A DNA stretch of 64,000 nt, from positions 1-64,000 of the forward strand of contig NZ_LMEW01000007.1 in the NCBI RefSeq assembly GCF_001426525.1, written 5' to 3'. The position numbers and the translations under genes were made by a program. The notes under the pieces were generated by a model that did not search any database, had not been told where the DNA came from, and saw nothing but the letters and a program-made list of their open reading frames with translations. Origin of the DNA: Massilia sp. Root133 (GTDB taxonomy: Bacteria > Pseudomonadota > Gammaproteobacteria > Burkholderiales > Burkholderiaceae_D). This document shows, in pieces, positions 1-8,059 of this stretch (position 1 is the first letter of the stretch; the number at the start of each line of letters is the position of its first letter).

Positions 1-113
1 TGCGTACGACCTCAGTTGGATCACCACGCCTTCCAGCTCGCCCTACTTACACTGATCAATTTGGTGCAGGTTGTGAAAATTTGAGGGGAAGGGTCAGGCT
101 CTGACCCCGGTTT
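1..113. other. window edge, no gene seen
   Basis: I see no supported gene in this stretch. It contains a short perfect inverted repeat (GGGTCAG at 91-97, CTGACCC at 101-107) just past the stop of the crystallin-like gene. A GGTTTT run follows on the plus strand, so it could be a weak terminator for something entering from the left, or a shared 3' hairpin. Confidence 0.4.
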
Positions 114-797
114 TCAGCGCACGCGGCGCATCGACGAGATGCGGTTGTTCATGCGGTCGAGGACGTCGTAGCGGCCCGGCCCCAGGACGACGCATTCGCC
201 GCGGAAGTCGGCGTGCTCGCAGAATTCCCAGCGGCCCTCGCGGATGATGAGCGAGGTGGCGCGGTCGTTGAAGCCGACGTCGCTCAGCGCGCGCACGTCC
301 TGCGACAGTTCCACTTGCTGGCCTTCGAAGCGCTGGCCGGCGAACATCACGACGTCGGCACCGCCCCGGTCGCCGCGCCAGCCGCCGCGGTCTCCACGGT
401 CGCCACGGTCGCCACGGTCGCCGCGGTCGTCACCGCGCCAGCCACCCCGGTTGTCGTCACGGTCGTGATCGCGCCAGCTGCCACGGCCGCCGCGGTCGAC
501 CTGGCGTGCGGAGGAGATGGCGTCGTTGAAACCCGGAAGCTCGCGGTATTCGCCCGGACCGAACTCCTGGCAGCGGCCGCCGAAGTTGGCGTGCTCGCAC
601 AGCAGCCACGTGCCCGAGCGGATGACGGCGCTCGACGCGCGGTCGTTAAAGTTGACATCGCCCAGACTGGCGGCGTCGCGGTCGATGGTCACGCGTTGGC
701 CGCGGAAATTGCTATCCGAGAACAGCGTCAGTTCTCCGGCAAAGGCGGCGTGGGTGAAGGTGGCCAGCACGGCGGCGGCGGCAAGCAGGCGTTTCAT
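114..797 (-). CDS. exported beta/gamma-crystallin family protein, two domains
   Basis: A 227-residue secreted protein. Residues 1-20 form a Sec signal peptide (MKRLLAAA, cleavage after AFA). Two beta/gamma-crystallin Greek-key units follow. The first (about 21-100) starts with LTLFSDSNFRGQ and carries FNDRASS and CEHANFGGRC; the second (about 150-227) has the matching VVMFAGQRFEGQ, FNDRATS and CEHADFRGEC. FNDRAS-type motifs are the Ca2+-binding signature of microbial crystallins, so calcium-stabilised folding in the periplasm or outside is likely. The domains are joined by a charged linker of Gly, Arg and Asp made of DRG repeats. The start at 797 is chosen because GGAGAG lies just upstream and a signal peptide begins there; an in-frame ATG at 821 lacks both. 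The specific role is unknown. Confidence 0.85.
   Translation of the reverse strand: MKRLLAAAAVLATFTHAAFAGELTLFSDSNFRGQRVTIDRDAASLGDVNFNDRASSAVIRSGTWLLCEHANFGGRCQEFGPGEYRELPGFNDAISSARQVDRGGRGSWRDHDRDDNRGGWRGDDRGDRGDRGDRGDRGGWRGDRGGADVVMFAGQRFEGQQVELSQDVRALSDVGFNDRATSLIIREGRWEFCEHADFRGECVVLGPGRYDVLDRMNNRISSMRRVR
385..430. repeat. 9-bp tandem repeats encoding the DRG linker
   Basis: Imperfect tandem units of the type CCACGGTCG encode consecutive Arg-Gly-Asp triplets between the two crystallin domains. Several neighbouring units are nearly identical at the DNA level, so copy number could change by slippage without breaking the frame. Confidence 0.7.
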
Positions 798-961
798 GAT
801 CTCTCCATGGGTGTGCGCCATCCGTCGGCGCCTGTGCTGTTAACGCGGGCGCCGTACGGACGGCTGACAGTTTCCTTGTAACAAAATTTTACGCGAACGG
901 CACGCGCATGGCTCGATGTCTTCGGCCCGCAGCAGGTCGGCGATCCGCCGGCCCAGGCCAT
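794..961 (-). CDS. possible 55-residue peptide between merR and the crystallin gene
   Basis: A short open frame starting ATGGCCTGG sits directly behind the MerR stop codon. It has an unusually good ribosome site (GAGGAGG, 5 nt upstream) and ends in an ATGA overlap with the crystallin start, as in translational coupling. The peptide (MAWAGGSPTCCG...) has no recognisable domain. The next frame reads GLGRRIADLLRAEDIE, which looks more protein-like, so this could be the frameshifted start of a lost gene. I treat it as unproven. Confidence 0.25.
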   Translation of the reverse strand: MAWAGGSPTCCGPKTSSHARAVRVKFCYKETVSRPYGARVNSTGADGWRTPMERS

Positions 962-971
962 CGAGACCTCC

Positions 972-1346
972 TCACGCGGCCGCTTGTTCCTCCAGCACGG
1001 GGCAGCCGAACCCTGGCCGCGCCAGTTCGCGCGCCAGATCGGCACGCAGGGCGGAGAGCCCCGCGATGCGTGCATCGATGTCCTCCAGCTTGCGCACGAG
1101 TGCATCGCGCAGCAGGGGCGCGGCGGCGGCCGGATCGTCCAGCAACGGCAGGCCGGTCTCGATCTCGGCCAGGGTAAAACCAAGCGCCTGGGCGGCGCGC
1201 AGGTAGCACAGCCATTGCACGGCCTCGGGGGGATAGTCGCGGTAGCCGTTGGCGAGGCGGCGCGACAACAGCAGCCCGCGTTTCTCGTAGAAGCGCAGGG
1301 TGTCCCGGGTGAGGCCGGTGGCGGCGGCGAGTTCTCCGATCTGCAT
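972..1346 (-). CDS. MerR family transcriptional regulator
   Basis: A 124-residue MerR-type regulator. The winged helix-turn-helix starts at residue 1 (MQIGELAAATGLTRDTLRFYEKRGLL), and a dimerisation coiled coil runs through about residues 80-110 (LVRKLEDIDARIAGL). MerR proteins twist promoters with 19-20 bp spacers to activate them. Such a promoter lies between this gene and the divergent membrane-protein gene. The only cysteine near the effector end is in GFGCPVLE, so a classic two-cysteine metal site is not visible; the ligand is unknown. The start is set by the family N-terminus; the frame stays open upstream, but that part lies in the operator. Confidence 0.88.
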   Translation of the reverse strand: MQIGELAAATGLTRDTLRFYEKRGLLLSRRLANGYRDYPPEAVQWLCYLRAAQALGFTLAEIETGLPLLDDPAAAAPLLRDALVRKLEDIDARIAGLSALRADLARELARPGFGCPVLEEQAAA

Positions 1347-1368
1347 GGCGGTGGCTGCGATAAATACC

Positions 1369-1399
1369 TTGACCTTGGAGTGTACTCCAGGGTCGATGA
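1369..1399 (+). promoter_or_regulatory. MerR-type promoter/operator with 19-bp spacer
   Basis: A -35-like TTGACC (1369-1374) is followed by a 19-bp spacer holding a near-perfect palindrome (CTTGGAGTGTACTCCAGGG; full palindrome 1371-1394) and a weak -10-like region around CGATGAT. This is the layout of CueR/ZntR/SoxR operators. It lies between merR and the divergent gene at 1429 and points toward the latter. Confidence 0.7.
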
Positions 1400-1428
1400 T
1401 GCCGGAACCTTCATCCCGGGAGATTTCC

Positions 1429-1893
1429 ATGCAACTCAGCCGATCCGCTTTTCTCACCGTCGTGCGCGCCAGCGCCGTGTACGACCTGCTGCTCACGGTG
1501 CCGTTCGCCACGCCGTGGACGTTCGCCCTCGCGCACGCGCAGCTCTCAAGCCTCAACCGCAGCCTGGGCGGCGATGCGTTGCCGGACTTCGGCCCGTTCC
1601 ACGTGCTGTTCGCCTGCCTGATGGGCAGCATCGTGCTCGTGTGGTCCGTGCTGCGCCTGCGCGCCACCAGCGTCGCCCTGGGCCGCTACGATGGCGTCGG
1701 CCGCTTCCTGTTCTCCACCTGGATGGCGTGGGCACTCGCCGCCAGCGGCGCGCCCTTGCTGTGGCTGTTCCTCGTGCCGGAGTTCTGCTGGGGCGTCGCG
1801 CAGTGGCTGCCGGTTGCTCAGGGCGACGGCAGCAGCGCCGCGCGCGCGCCCTTCACCAGCGCCGCGCCCATGCGCTCCAGCCGCGGCGGCTGA
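1429..1893 (+). CDS. small membrane protein under MerR-type promoter
   Basis: A 154-residue protein with three or four hydrophobic segments (about residues 13-30, 60-80, 95-120), probably in the inner membrane. I do not recognise a named family. The start is supported by GGGAGA 5 nt upstream and by the MerR-type promoter just before it, so it is probably the regulator's main target. Oddly, its 3' end runs 76 bp into the convergent argP gene. The last 25-30 residues (from about QGDGSSAA) have no membrane character and look like antisense read-through, so the original stop may have been lost. Confidence 0.65.
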   Translation: MQLSRSAFLTVVRASAVYDLLLTVPFATPWTFALAHAQLSSLNRSLGGDALPDFGPFHVLFACLMGSIVLVWSVLRLRATSVALGRYDGVGRFLFSTWMAWALAASGAPLLWLFLVPEFCWGVAQWLPVAQGDGSSAARAPFTSAAPMRSSRGG

Positions 1894-2711
1894 ATGCGCC
1901 AGGCGTGCCAGTACAGCGTCACGTCGACGAACAGATCCGGCGTCAGGTCGACGAGGGCGCCGCTGGCGAGCATGTCCGCACACTGTTCCAGCGGCAGCAG
2001 GCCGTAGCCGAGACCGAGGCGGATCGCCTGCACGTACGGATCGCTGGACGGCACATAGTGAAACGGGTACGCGCCTTCCGGCAGGCCGAAGTGCTGCAGC
2101 AGGAAGGCCGTCTGCAGGCGGTCGTTGCGGTCGAAGACCATCACCGGCGCCCGCCGCGCAGCGTCGCGCGTGATCCCGCCGGGGAACCAGCGCGCGGCGA
2201 AGGCGGGCGCCGCCACCATCCGGTAGCGCATCACGCCGAGCGGACTCACGGTGCAGCCGCGCATCGGTTCCGTCTCGCCCGACACGCAGGCGAGCGCAAG
2301 ACCCTGTTCCAGCAGCGCGAACGTGTGCCTCTGGTCACCCGTGACGAATTCCACGAGCAGCCCTTCCTCGATCAGCACCGGTGCCAGCACGGGCAGCAGC
2401 CACGTCGCCAGCGTGTCGTTGTTGACGGCCAGCGCCACGCGCACCGGGCCCGGATCGGCCTGCTGCTCCGCGAAGAATTCGTCTTCGAGCAGCGCACGGC
2501 GGCGCAGGAATTGCAGCAACCGCATGCCGGGCGCCGTCGGCCGGCAGGGACGGGCGCGCACGAGCAGCGGCGTGCCCAGGTCGTGTTCCAGCGCGGCGAT
2601 GCGTTGGGAGATGGCGGACGGCGTCACGTTCAGCAGCGCGGCTGCCTGCTCCAGGCTGCCGCTGTCGACGGCGGCGACGAACGCCTCGCTGCGGCGCGGA
2701 TCGATGGTCAT
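1818..2711 (-). CDS. argP: LysR regulator ArgP (LysG) of the lysine/arginine exporter
   Basis: 297 residues, the usual ArgP length. An N-terminal LysR helix-turn-helix covers about residues 1-60 (EAFVAAVDSGSLEQAAALLNVTPSAISQRI), followed by the two-lobed effector-binding domain. ArgP/LysG senses basic amino acids and activates the exporter. Here it is divergent from a LysE-type exporter 98 bp away, the standard ArgP-ArgO arrangement, which makes the assignment strong. LysR autorepression from the shared intergenic region is likely. The gene end overlaps the convergent membrane-protein gene. Confidence 0.9.
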   Translation of the reverse strand: MTIDPRRSEAFVAAVDSGSLEQAAALLNVTPSAISQRIAALEHDLGTPLLVRARPCRPTAPGMRLLQFLRRRALLEDEFFAEQQADPGPVRVALAVNNDTLATWLLPVLAPVLIEEGLLVEFVTGDQRHTFALLEQGLALACVSGETEPMRGCTVSPLGVMRYRMVAAPAFAARWFPGGITRDAARRAPVMVFDRNDRLQTAFLLQHFGLPEGAYPFHYVPSSDPYVQAIRLGLGYGLLPLEQCADMLASGALVDLTPDLFVDVTLYWHAWRIQPPRLERMGAALVKGARAALLPSP

Positions 2712-2809
2712 TGGATTAGTCCAGCTTAATGAACTTTAGAAGTCATTAATATAATTGATGTAGCCGCGCGTACAAGGCATGCTGCTCCGCAATAACAACA
2801 GGAGGTAGC
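2712..2809. promoter_or_regulatory. divergent argP-argO promoter region
   Basis: This AT-rich 98-bp gap contains CATTAATATAATTGATG, which includes LysR-style T-N11-A spacing and a TATAAT-like core. It is the expected ArgP binding region. A clear GGAGG (2801-2805) precedes argO. The individual boxes are inferred, not proven. Confidence 0.5.
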
Positions 2810-3427
2810 ATGTTTTCACAACCGATTTTCTTGCAAGGCCTCGGCATGGGCGCGAGCCTGATCATGCCGATCGGCGCCCAGAACGCGCATGTGATCCGCA
2901 CGGGCGTCGCCGGCCGCCACGTCGTGCTGACGGTGCTCACGTGCGTGCTGATCGACGTCACCCTGATCGCGCTGGGCATGTCCGGCTTCGGCGCGCTGAT
3001 CGAGCATTCCCCCGCACTGCTGCTGGCTGCCCGCTGGGGCGGCGCCGCGTTCCTGCTGTGGTACGGACTGCGGTGCCTGAAAAGCTGCCGGCAGGGCGCC
3101 GCGGCCCCGCATGCGGGCGAAGGGCAGGCGGCGGCGACGGCATCGCGCGCGCTGGGCATCGTGCTGGCGATGTCGCTGCTGAATCCGCACGTGTACCTGG
3201 ATACCGTCGTGCTGCTGGGCGCCGTCGGCAGCAGCCTCGCGGCGCATCACCGCGTGTCGTTCGCGGCCGGCGCGATGACGGCGTCGCTGCTGTGGTTTTC
3301 CGCCCTGGGCCTGGGGGCGCGCCGCTGCGCGTTCGTGCTGGCGCGGCCCGCCGTCTGGCGCAGCATCGAAGGTTTTACCGGGACGACGATGCTCGTGCTG
3401 GCGGCCTTGCTGCTGCTCGAGAACTAG
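2810..3427 (+). CDS. argO: ArgO/LysE family basic amino acid exporter
   Basis: 205 residues, with about six membrane spans and the LysE-family opening GMGASLIMPIGAQNAHVIR. The family exports L-arginine or L-lysine to the periplasm, driven by the ion gradient, and prevents toxic accumulation. Its divergent neighbour is the ArgP activator, so expression should rise with intracellular basic amino acids. GGAGG precedes the ATG. The stop overlaps the convergent xdhC-like stop by 4 bp. The substrate (Arg against Lys) cannot be decided from sequence. Confidence 0.88.
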   Translation: MFSQPIFLQGLGMGASLIMPIGAQNAHVIRTGVAGRHVVLTVLTCVLIDVTLIALGMSGFGALIEHSPALLLAARWGGAAFLLWYGLRCLKSCRQGAAAPHAGEGQAAATASRALGIVLAMSLLNPHVYLDTVVLLGAVGSSLAAHHRVSFAAGAMTASLLWFSALGLGARRCAFVLARPAVWRSIEGFTGTTMLVLAALLLLEN

Positions 3428-4413
3428 GCCGCGAGCGCCTTCCCGTGCTCGACCGACATCTGCGCCGGCAGCGCGACGCCGTTCTTCACCGCGGTCAGTT
3501 CGGCGAGGATGGAGACGGCGATCTCGTACGGCGTCTTGCTGCCGATGTACAGGCCGATGGGGCCGTGCAGCTTCGCGATCTGGTCTTCGGTGAGGTCGAA
3601 TTCGCGCAGGCGCTCGCGCCGCCGCGCATTGTTGGCGCGCGAGCCGATGGCGCCGACGTAGAACGCGTCCGTCTTGAGCGCTTCCATCAGCGCGAGGTCA
3701 TCCAGCTTGGGGTCGTGGGTGAGGGCGATGACGGCGCTGCGGCTGTCCAGCTTCATCTCCAGCACGAGATCGTCCGGCATCGCATGCACGACCTCCACGC
3801 CCGGCAGGCTCCAGCTTGCGCGGTATTCTTCTCGCGGGTCGCACACGGTCACCTGGTATTCCAGGCCGACGGCGATCTGCGCCAAAAACTGCGACAGCTG
3901 GCCGGCGCCGATGATCAGCATGCGCAGGCGCGGACCGTGGATCGTGACGAGCGCCTGGCCGTCCATGCGCAACTGCTCGTCGGCCTGGCCCTGCGCCAGT
4001 TCGACCGCGCCCGTCGTCAGGTCCAGCGTGCGCCGGGTCAGCACGCGGCGCTGGGCCAGCGCGAGCAGTTCGTCCATGCGGCTGTGCGCCCCGAGCGGTT
4101 CGACGACCAGCTGGATCGTGCCGCCGCAGGGCAGGCCGAAGCGGTGCGCTTCGTCGGCCGAGATGCCGTACGTGATGACTTCCGGCGCCGTACGTACAAT
4201 GCCGTTTTCGCGCACGGCCGCGATCAGGTCGTCCTCGATGCAGCCGCCCGACACCGAGCCGACGACGACGCCGTCCGCGCGGATCGCCATCGTGGCGCCT
4301 TCCGGCCGCGGGCTCGATCCCCACGTCCGTACGACGGTCACGTACTCGCAGCGCCAGCCGGCGCGCAGCCACTGGTCGCAGGCGTGCAGCACTTCGAGGT
4401 CGATACTGTCCAT
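3424..4413 (-). CDS. XdhC/CoxF family protein
   Basis: 329 residues. An N-terminal XdhC_CoxI domain (about 10-80, with TWGSSPRPEGATMAI and GSVSGGCIE) and a C-terminal Rossmann-type XdhC_C domain (about 165-310, with IIGAGQLS and GAIGSRAN). XdhC proteins insert and sulfurate the molybdenum cofactor of xanthine dehydrogenase-type enzymes. No molybdoenzyme subunit lies in this window, so it works as a stand-alone maturation factor here or serves a distant operon. The start at 4413 has AAGGA upstream; the longer frame to 4452 lacks a good site. Confidence 0.85.
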   Translation of the reverse strand: MDSIDLEVLHACDQWLRAGWRCEYVTVVRTWGSSPRPEGATMAIRADGVVVGSVSGGCIEDDLIAAVRENGIVRTAPEVITYGISADEAHRFGLPCGGTIQLVVEPLGAHSRMDELLALAQRRVLTRRTLDLTTGAVELAQGQADEQLRMDGQALVTIHGPRLRMLIIGAGQLSQFLAQIAVGLEYQVTVCDPREEYRASWSLPGVEVVHAMPDDLVLEMKLDSRSAVIALTHDPKLDDLALMEALKTDAFYVGAIGSRANNARRRERLREFDLTEDQIAKLHGPIGLYIGSKTPYEIAVSILAELTAVKNGVALPAQMSVEHGKALAA

Positions 4414-4593
4414 TGCCTTCCTTTGTTGCCAATCGATAATTCTTGAGCCCACAGGGTAGCATGCATCCTAACGCAAAAACACGAACCGCGACGGGCTGCG
4501 GCACCCGGCAAGACTGCAGGGGGAAACGGTATAAATCGTTTCCGCGCCGGCGGCGCTATACTCGCCGGATCGCGACCCGTGTTGGAGACCATC

Positions 4594-5658
4594 ATGAAGC
4601 CAGACCTGTTGTCCCTGCTGCGCATCGATCTTCCCATCGTCCAGGCCCCGATGGCCGGCGTCTCGACGGCCGCGCTGGCGGCGGCCGTGTCGCAGGCGGG
4701 GGCGCTCGGCTCGATCTCCGTCGGCGCGGGCGACGCCGCGCAGGGCCGCGCCGCGATCGCCGACGTGCGCCGCCTGACCGACCGGCCGTTCAACGTCAAC
4801 GTGTTCTGCCACCGTCCCGCGCAGGCCGACGCCGCGCGCGAAGCGGCCTGGCTCGACTATCTGTCTCCACATTTCGCCGCCAGCGGGGCGCAGCCGCCGG
4901 CGTCTTTACGCGAAATCTATAAAAGCTTCCTCGACGACGATCCGATGCTGGACGTGCTGCTGGAGACGCGCCCTGCCGTCGTCAGCTTCCACTTCGGCCT
5001 GCCGGATGCGCGCCGCATCCAGGCGCTGAAGGACGCGGGCATCGTGCTGCTGGCCAGCGCGACGTCGGTCGATGAAGCGCGCCAGGTGGAGGCGGCCGGC
5101 ATCGACGCCGTCGTCGCCCAGGGCTACGAGGCGGGCGGCCACCGCGGTGTGTTCGATCCGGAGCGGGGCGATCCCGCCATCGGCACGTTCGCGCTCATGC
5201 AAGGGGTGGCGCACGCCGTGCGCATTCCAGTGATCGCGGCCGGCGGCATCATGGACGGGAACGGCATCGCCGCCGCGCTGCGTCTCGGCGCCAGTGCCGC
5301 CCAGATGGGCACCGCGTTCATCCTGTGTCCGGAGTCGTCCGCGACACCGCACCACCGCGCGCTGATGCAGGCCGGGGAGGGCGTCATCACGGCCGTGACG
5401 GACGTCGTTTCCGGCCGGCCCGCGCGCGGCCTCGTGAACCGGCTGTTCAGCGAAATCGGCGCGCCCGGCCACCCGCCGCTGCCGGATTATCCGATCGCCT
5501 ACGATGCCGTGAAGGCGCTGAACGCGGCGGCCACGAAGGCGGGCAACAACGATTTCACGGTCAACTGGGCCGGCCAGGGATTTGCGCTCGCGCGTGCGCT
5601 GCCGGCGGGAGAACTGGTGCGCCTGCTCGGCGCGGAACTGGCTCAGGCGTCCGCGTAA
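4594..5658 (+). CDS. nitronate monooxygenase (NPD/2-nitropropane dioxygenase family)
   Basis: 354-residue FMN-dependent TIM-barrel protein. Diagnostic segments are [12 protein letters not shown] at the N-terminus, [10 protein letters not shown] near residue 175 (the conserved histidine of class I enzymes), IAAGGIMDG, and [12 protein letters not shown] in the FMN phosphate-binding region. The family oxidises alkyl nitronates such as propionate 3-nitronate to aldehydes or oxo acids and nitrite, a detoxification reaction. The start at 4594 has GGAGA at good distance; a GTG five codons earlier is less likely. The last 16 bp overlap the convergent gene. Confidence 0.88.
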   Translation: MKPDLLSLLRIDLPIVQAPMAGVSTAALAAAVSQAGALGSISVGAGDAAQGRAAIADVRRLTDRPFNVNVFCHRPAQADAAREAAWLDYLSPHFAASGAQPPASLREIYKSFLDDDPMLDVLLETRPAVVSFHFGLPDARRIQALKDAGIVLLASATSVDEARQVEAAGIDAVVAQGYEAGGHRGVFDPERGDPAIGTFALMQGVAHAVRIPVIAAGGIMDGNGIAAALRLGASAAQMGTAFILCPESSATPHHRALMQAGEGVITAVTDVVSGRPARGLVNRLFSEIGAPGHPPLPDYPIAYDAVKALNAAATKAGNNDFTVNWAGQGFALARALPAGELVRLLGAELAQASA

Positions 5659-6074
5659 GCCGTCTCGATGGCTTCCTTGCGCGGCCTGGACGCGATGTGC
5701 ACGACCAGCACCGCGTCGAGCGGCAGGGCAGGGTGCGCGGCGCGGTGCTTCGTGAACCAGAACACCTCGTCCACGTCCTCGTCGCCGGCATCGTGCGCGG
5801 TCGCGAGCACGCGCTGGTCCTCGGGCGCGTCCTCGTAGTCGACGGCTTCCAGCGCCGCGTCGTCCACGGCTTCGATCCAGGCCTCGGCATCCTTGCCCCA
5901 GGCCTGCACATAGCGGGCGCCGGACGCGACGAGCCAGCGCGCGACGTCCCACAGCCACATTTCCGCGACCTCGTCCTCGGCCAGCACGATGGCGAGGAAG
6001 GGCGGGCGCGCGCCCAGGTCGGGCAGGTCGGCGTCGGGCGGCAGGTGCAGATATGTAAGAGTCTTTCGTTGCAT
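5643..6074 (-). CDS. hypothetical acidic protein
   Basis: 143 residues, strongly acidic (many Asp and Glu between about 80 and 110), with no signal peptide or membrane segment, so probably cytoplasmic. I do not recognise the family. The pattern of hydrophobic strands and [16 protein letters not shown] suggests a small folded alpha/beta protein. It overlaps the 3' end of the nitronate monooxygenase gene by 16 bp, tail to tail. Confidence 0.6.
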   Translation of the reverse strand: MQRKTLTYLHLPPDADLPDLGARPPFLAIVLAEDEVAEMWLWDVARWLVASGARYVQAWGKDAEAWIEAVDDAALEAVDYEDAPEDQRVLATAHDAGDEDVDEVFWFTKHRAAHPALPLDAVLVVHIASRPRKEAIETAYADA

Positions 6075-6145
6075 GGCGCTAGCTTACCATCCTGCGTTAC
6101 TATCTTGCTCGCGCCGGGACGGTCCGGCCCGATCCGTGGAGTCCC

Positions 6146-6916
6146 ATGAAAATCCTTGCTTCCCTCGCGCTTGCCGCCGTTTCAATCACGTCCGCCCACG
6201 CCGCCATTCCCGTGTACGGCTTCTTCGTCAAGAACACCTATCCGCACGACCCGCAGGCGTTCACGCAGGGGCTGTTCTTCAAGGACGGCCAGCTGTACGA
6301 ATCCACGGGCCAGAAGGGACACTCGTCGCTGCGCAAGGTCGATCTGAAAACCGGCAAGGTACTGCAGAAGAAGGACCTGGCGGACGAATACTTCGGCGAA
6401 GGCTCCACGGCCATCGGCGACACCATCGTCGGCCTGACGTGGCAGTCGAACGTGGGCTTCCTGTTCGACGCGAAGACGTTCGCCCTGAAGGGCCGCTTCA
6501 ACTACAAGGGCGAGGGCTGGGGCCTGGCCAGCGACGCGAAGCACGTCTACATGAGCGACGGCACCAACGAGATCCGCGTCCTCGAGCCGAAGACGCTCGA
6601 CGAGCAGCGCCGCATCCGCGTGACGGCCGAGGGCAAGCCGATCACCCAGCTCAACGAACTCGAAATCGTCGACGGCCAGATCTTCGCCAACGTGTGGGGG
6701 ACCGATGTCATCGCCCGCATCGATCCGGAGACCGGTAACGTCGTCGGCTGGATCGACTGCACGGGCCTGCTGCCGCCGGACCAGCGCGGGACGACGAATC
6801 CGGACGCGGTCCTGAACGGCATCGCGTACGAGCCCAAGCAGCACCGCCTGTACGTGACGGGCAAGCTGTGGCCGAAGCTGTTCGAGATCGAGCTGGTGCC
6901 GATCAAGCGCCCGTGA
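6146..6916 (+). CDS. glutaminyl-peptide cyclotransferase, exported
   Basis: 256 residues with a Sec signal peptide (MKILASLALAAVSITSAHA). The mature part is a five-bladed beta-propeller of the plant/bacterial glutamine cyclotransferase family, with HDPQAFTQGL, LYESTG, FGEGSTAIGD, LNELEI, VWGTD, IDCTGL and NGIAYE. The enzyme turns N-terminal glutamine into pyroglutamate, here in the periplasm. Length and motif order match the family. The gene ends 3 bp before the convergent alcohol dehydrogenase stop, and a 7-bp inverted repeat (6911-6930) spans both stops. Confidence 0.9.
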   Translation: MKILASLALAAVSITSAHAAIPVYGFFVKNTYPHDPQAFTQGLFFKDGQLYESTGQKGHSSLRKVDLKTGKVLQKKDLADEYFGEGSTAIGDTIVGLTWQSNVGFLFDAKTFALKGRFNYKGEGWGLASDAKHVYMSDGTNEIRVLEPKTLDEQRRIRVTAEGKPITQLNELEIVDGQIFANVWGTDVIARIDPETGNVVGWIDCTGLLPPDQRGTTNPDAVLNGIAYEPKQHRLYVTGKLWPKLFEIELVPIKRP

Positions 6917-6919
6917 CCG

Positions 6920-7936
6920 TCACGTCACGGTGATCACGACCTTGCCGAAGTGCGAGCCGGATTCCATGTGCCGGTACGCTTCGCGCGCCTGGTCGAACGT
7001 GAACACGCGGTCGACGACGGGCTGCAGCCCGGTCGCCTCGGCGAAGCGCACGACTTTTTCCAGCATCGCGCGGCTGCCGACGTAGACGCCCACGAGCCGC
7101 TTGGCGGTCGCCAGCAGGGTGGCCGGGTTGACTTCGCCGCCGAAGCCGCTGACGCCGCCGATGATGGCGATGCTGCCTCCCATCGCGGTGGACGCGATCG
7201 AGCGGTTGACCGTCCCCTGGCCGCCCACTTCCAGCACCACCTGTGCGCCCGCGCCGTCCGTCGCGCGCAGCACCTCTTCCTGCCATTCCGGCGTCGTGCG
7301 GTAGTTGATGACGTGGCGCGCGCCGAGCTCCTTCGCCCGCTGCAGCTTGGTGTCGCTGGACGACGTGATGATCGCGTTCAGCCCGGCGGCCCGGGCCAGC
7401 TGCAGGCCGAGGATGCTGACGCCGCCCGTCCCCAGCAGCAGCACGGTGTCGCCCGGGCGGACGGCGTTGCTGGATTCGAAGATCGCATTCCACGCCGTCA
7501 CGCCCGCGCAGGGCAGGGTGGCCGCGTCGACGAAGCTCATCGCGTCCGGGATTTTCACCAGCGCGTCCTCGTCCAGCACGACTTCTTCCGCGAGCATGCC
7601 GTCGACGTCGCCGCCGAGCGCGTGACGGACTTTCTCGGGGCTGGTCGGGCCATCCTGCCAGTACGGGAAGAACGAGGCCGCGACGCGGTCGCCGGGCTGC
7701 ACGCGCGTGACGCCGGGACCGGTGGCGACGACTTCGCCGGCGCCGTCCGAGCAGGGGATGATGGGGTCGTCGACGGTGACGAGGTAGTTGCCGCTGGCGA
7801 CCATCAGGTCGCGGTAGTTCAGCGAGACGGCGTGCACGCGGATGCGCACTTCGCCATTGCCCAGTTCACGGTGAGGAAAATCCACGCATTGCAGCCCGTC
7901 GATGCCATCGCCGGGTAAGATCTGGTAAGCCCGCAT
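6920..7936 (-). CDS. zinc-type alcohol dehydrogenase-like oxidoreductase (MDR family)
   Basis: 338 residues. GroES-like domain (about 1-130) with SLNYRDLMVASG and PCSDGAGEVVATG, then a Rossmann domain with LLLGTGGVSILGLQLARAAG. The catalytic-zinc cysteine and structural-zinc cysteine cluster of classical ADHs are not apparent, so it is closer to the quinone-oxidoreductase/MDR group that uses NAD(P)H without zinc. The substrate is unknown. The start at 7936 begins with MRAYQILP; longer in-frame starts read through low-quality sequence. Confidence 0.82.
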   Translation of the reverse strand: MRAYQILPGDGIDGLQCVDFPHRELGNGEVRIRVHAVSLNYRDLMVASGNYLVTVDDPIIPCSDGAGEVVATGPGVTRVQPGDRVAASFFPYWQDGPTSPEKVRHALGGDVDGMLAEEVVLDEDALVKIPDAMSFVDAATLPCAGVTAWNAIFESSNAVRPGDTVLLLGTGGVSILGLQLARAAGLNAIITSSSDTKLQRAKELGARHVINYRTTPEWQEEVLRATDGAGAQVVLEVGGQGTVNRSIASTAMGGSIAIIGGVSGFGGEVNPATLLATAKRLVGVYVGSRAMLEKVVRFAEATGLQPVVDRVFTFDQAREAYRHMESGSHFGKVVITVT

Positions 7937-8015
7937 CGCTGTCCTCCATCGGTTGGTCGGCCGCCCACGCCGGGCGGGACGATATTGTCGCCGCAAGACC
8001 GGCGCGCGTGGCGCA

Positions 8016-8059
8016 CGCTTATCTGGCGCTTATTTGGCGCTTATTTGGCGCTTATCGGG
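8016..8059. repeat. 11-bp tandem repeat, four units
   Basis: Units CGCTTATCTGG, CGCTTATTTGG, CGCTTATTTGG and CGCTTATCGGG run head to tail from 8016 to 8059 across the stop codon of the DUF885 gene. Each unit carries TTA, which is TAA on the minus strand. Because 11 is not a multiple of 3, the array puts stops in all three minus-strand frames. Confidence 0.85.

Noticed and set aside
984-2729. 581-codon plus-strand open frame
   Set aside because: It runs antisense to merR and argP and out of frame through the membrane-protein gene, with no domain, and reflects high GC content and few stops.
8016-8059. 11-bp repeats as replication iterons
   Set aside because: There are only four units, overlapping a gene end, without a Rep gene, DnaA boxes or an AT-rich unwinding region.
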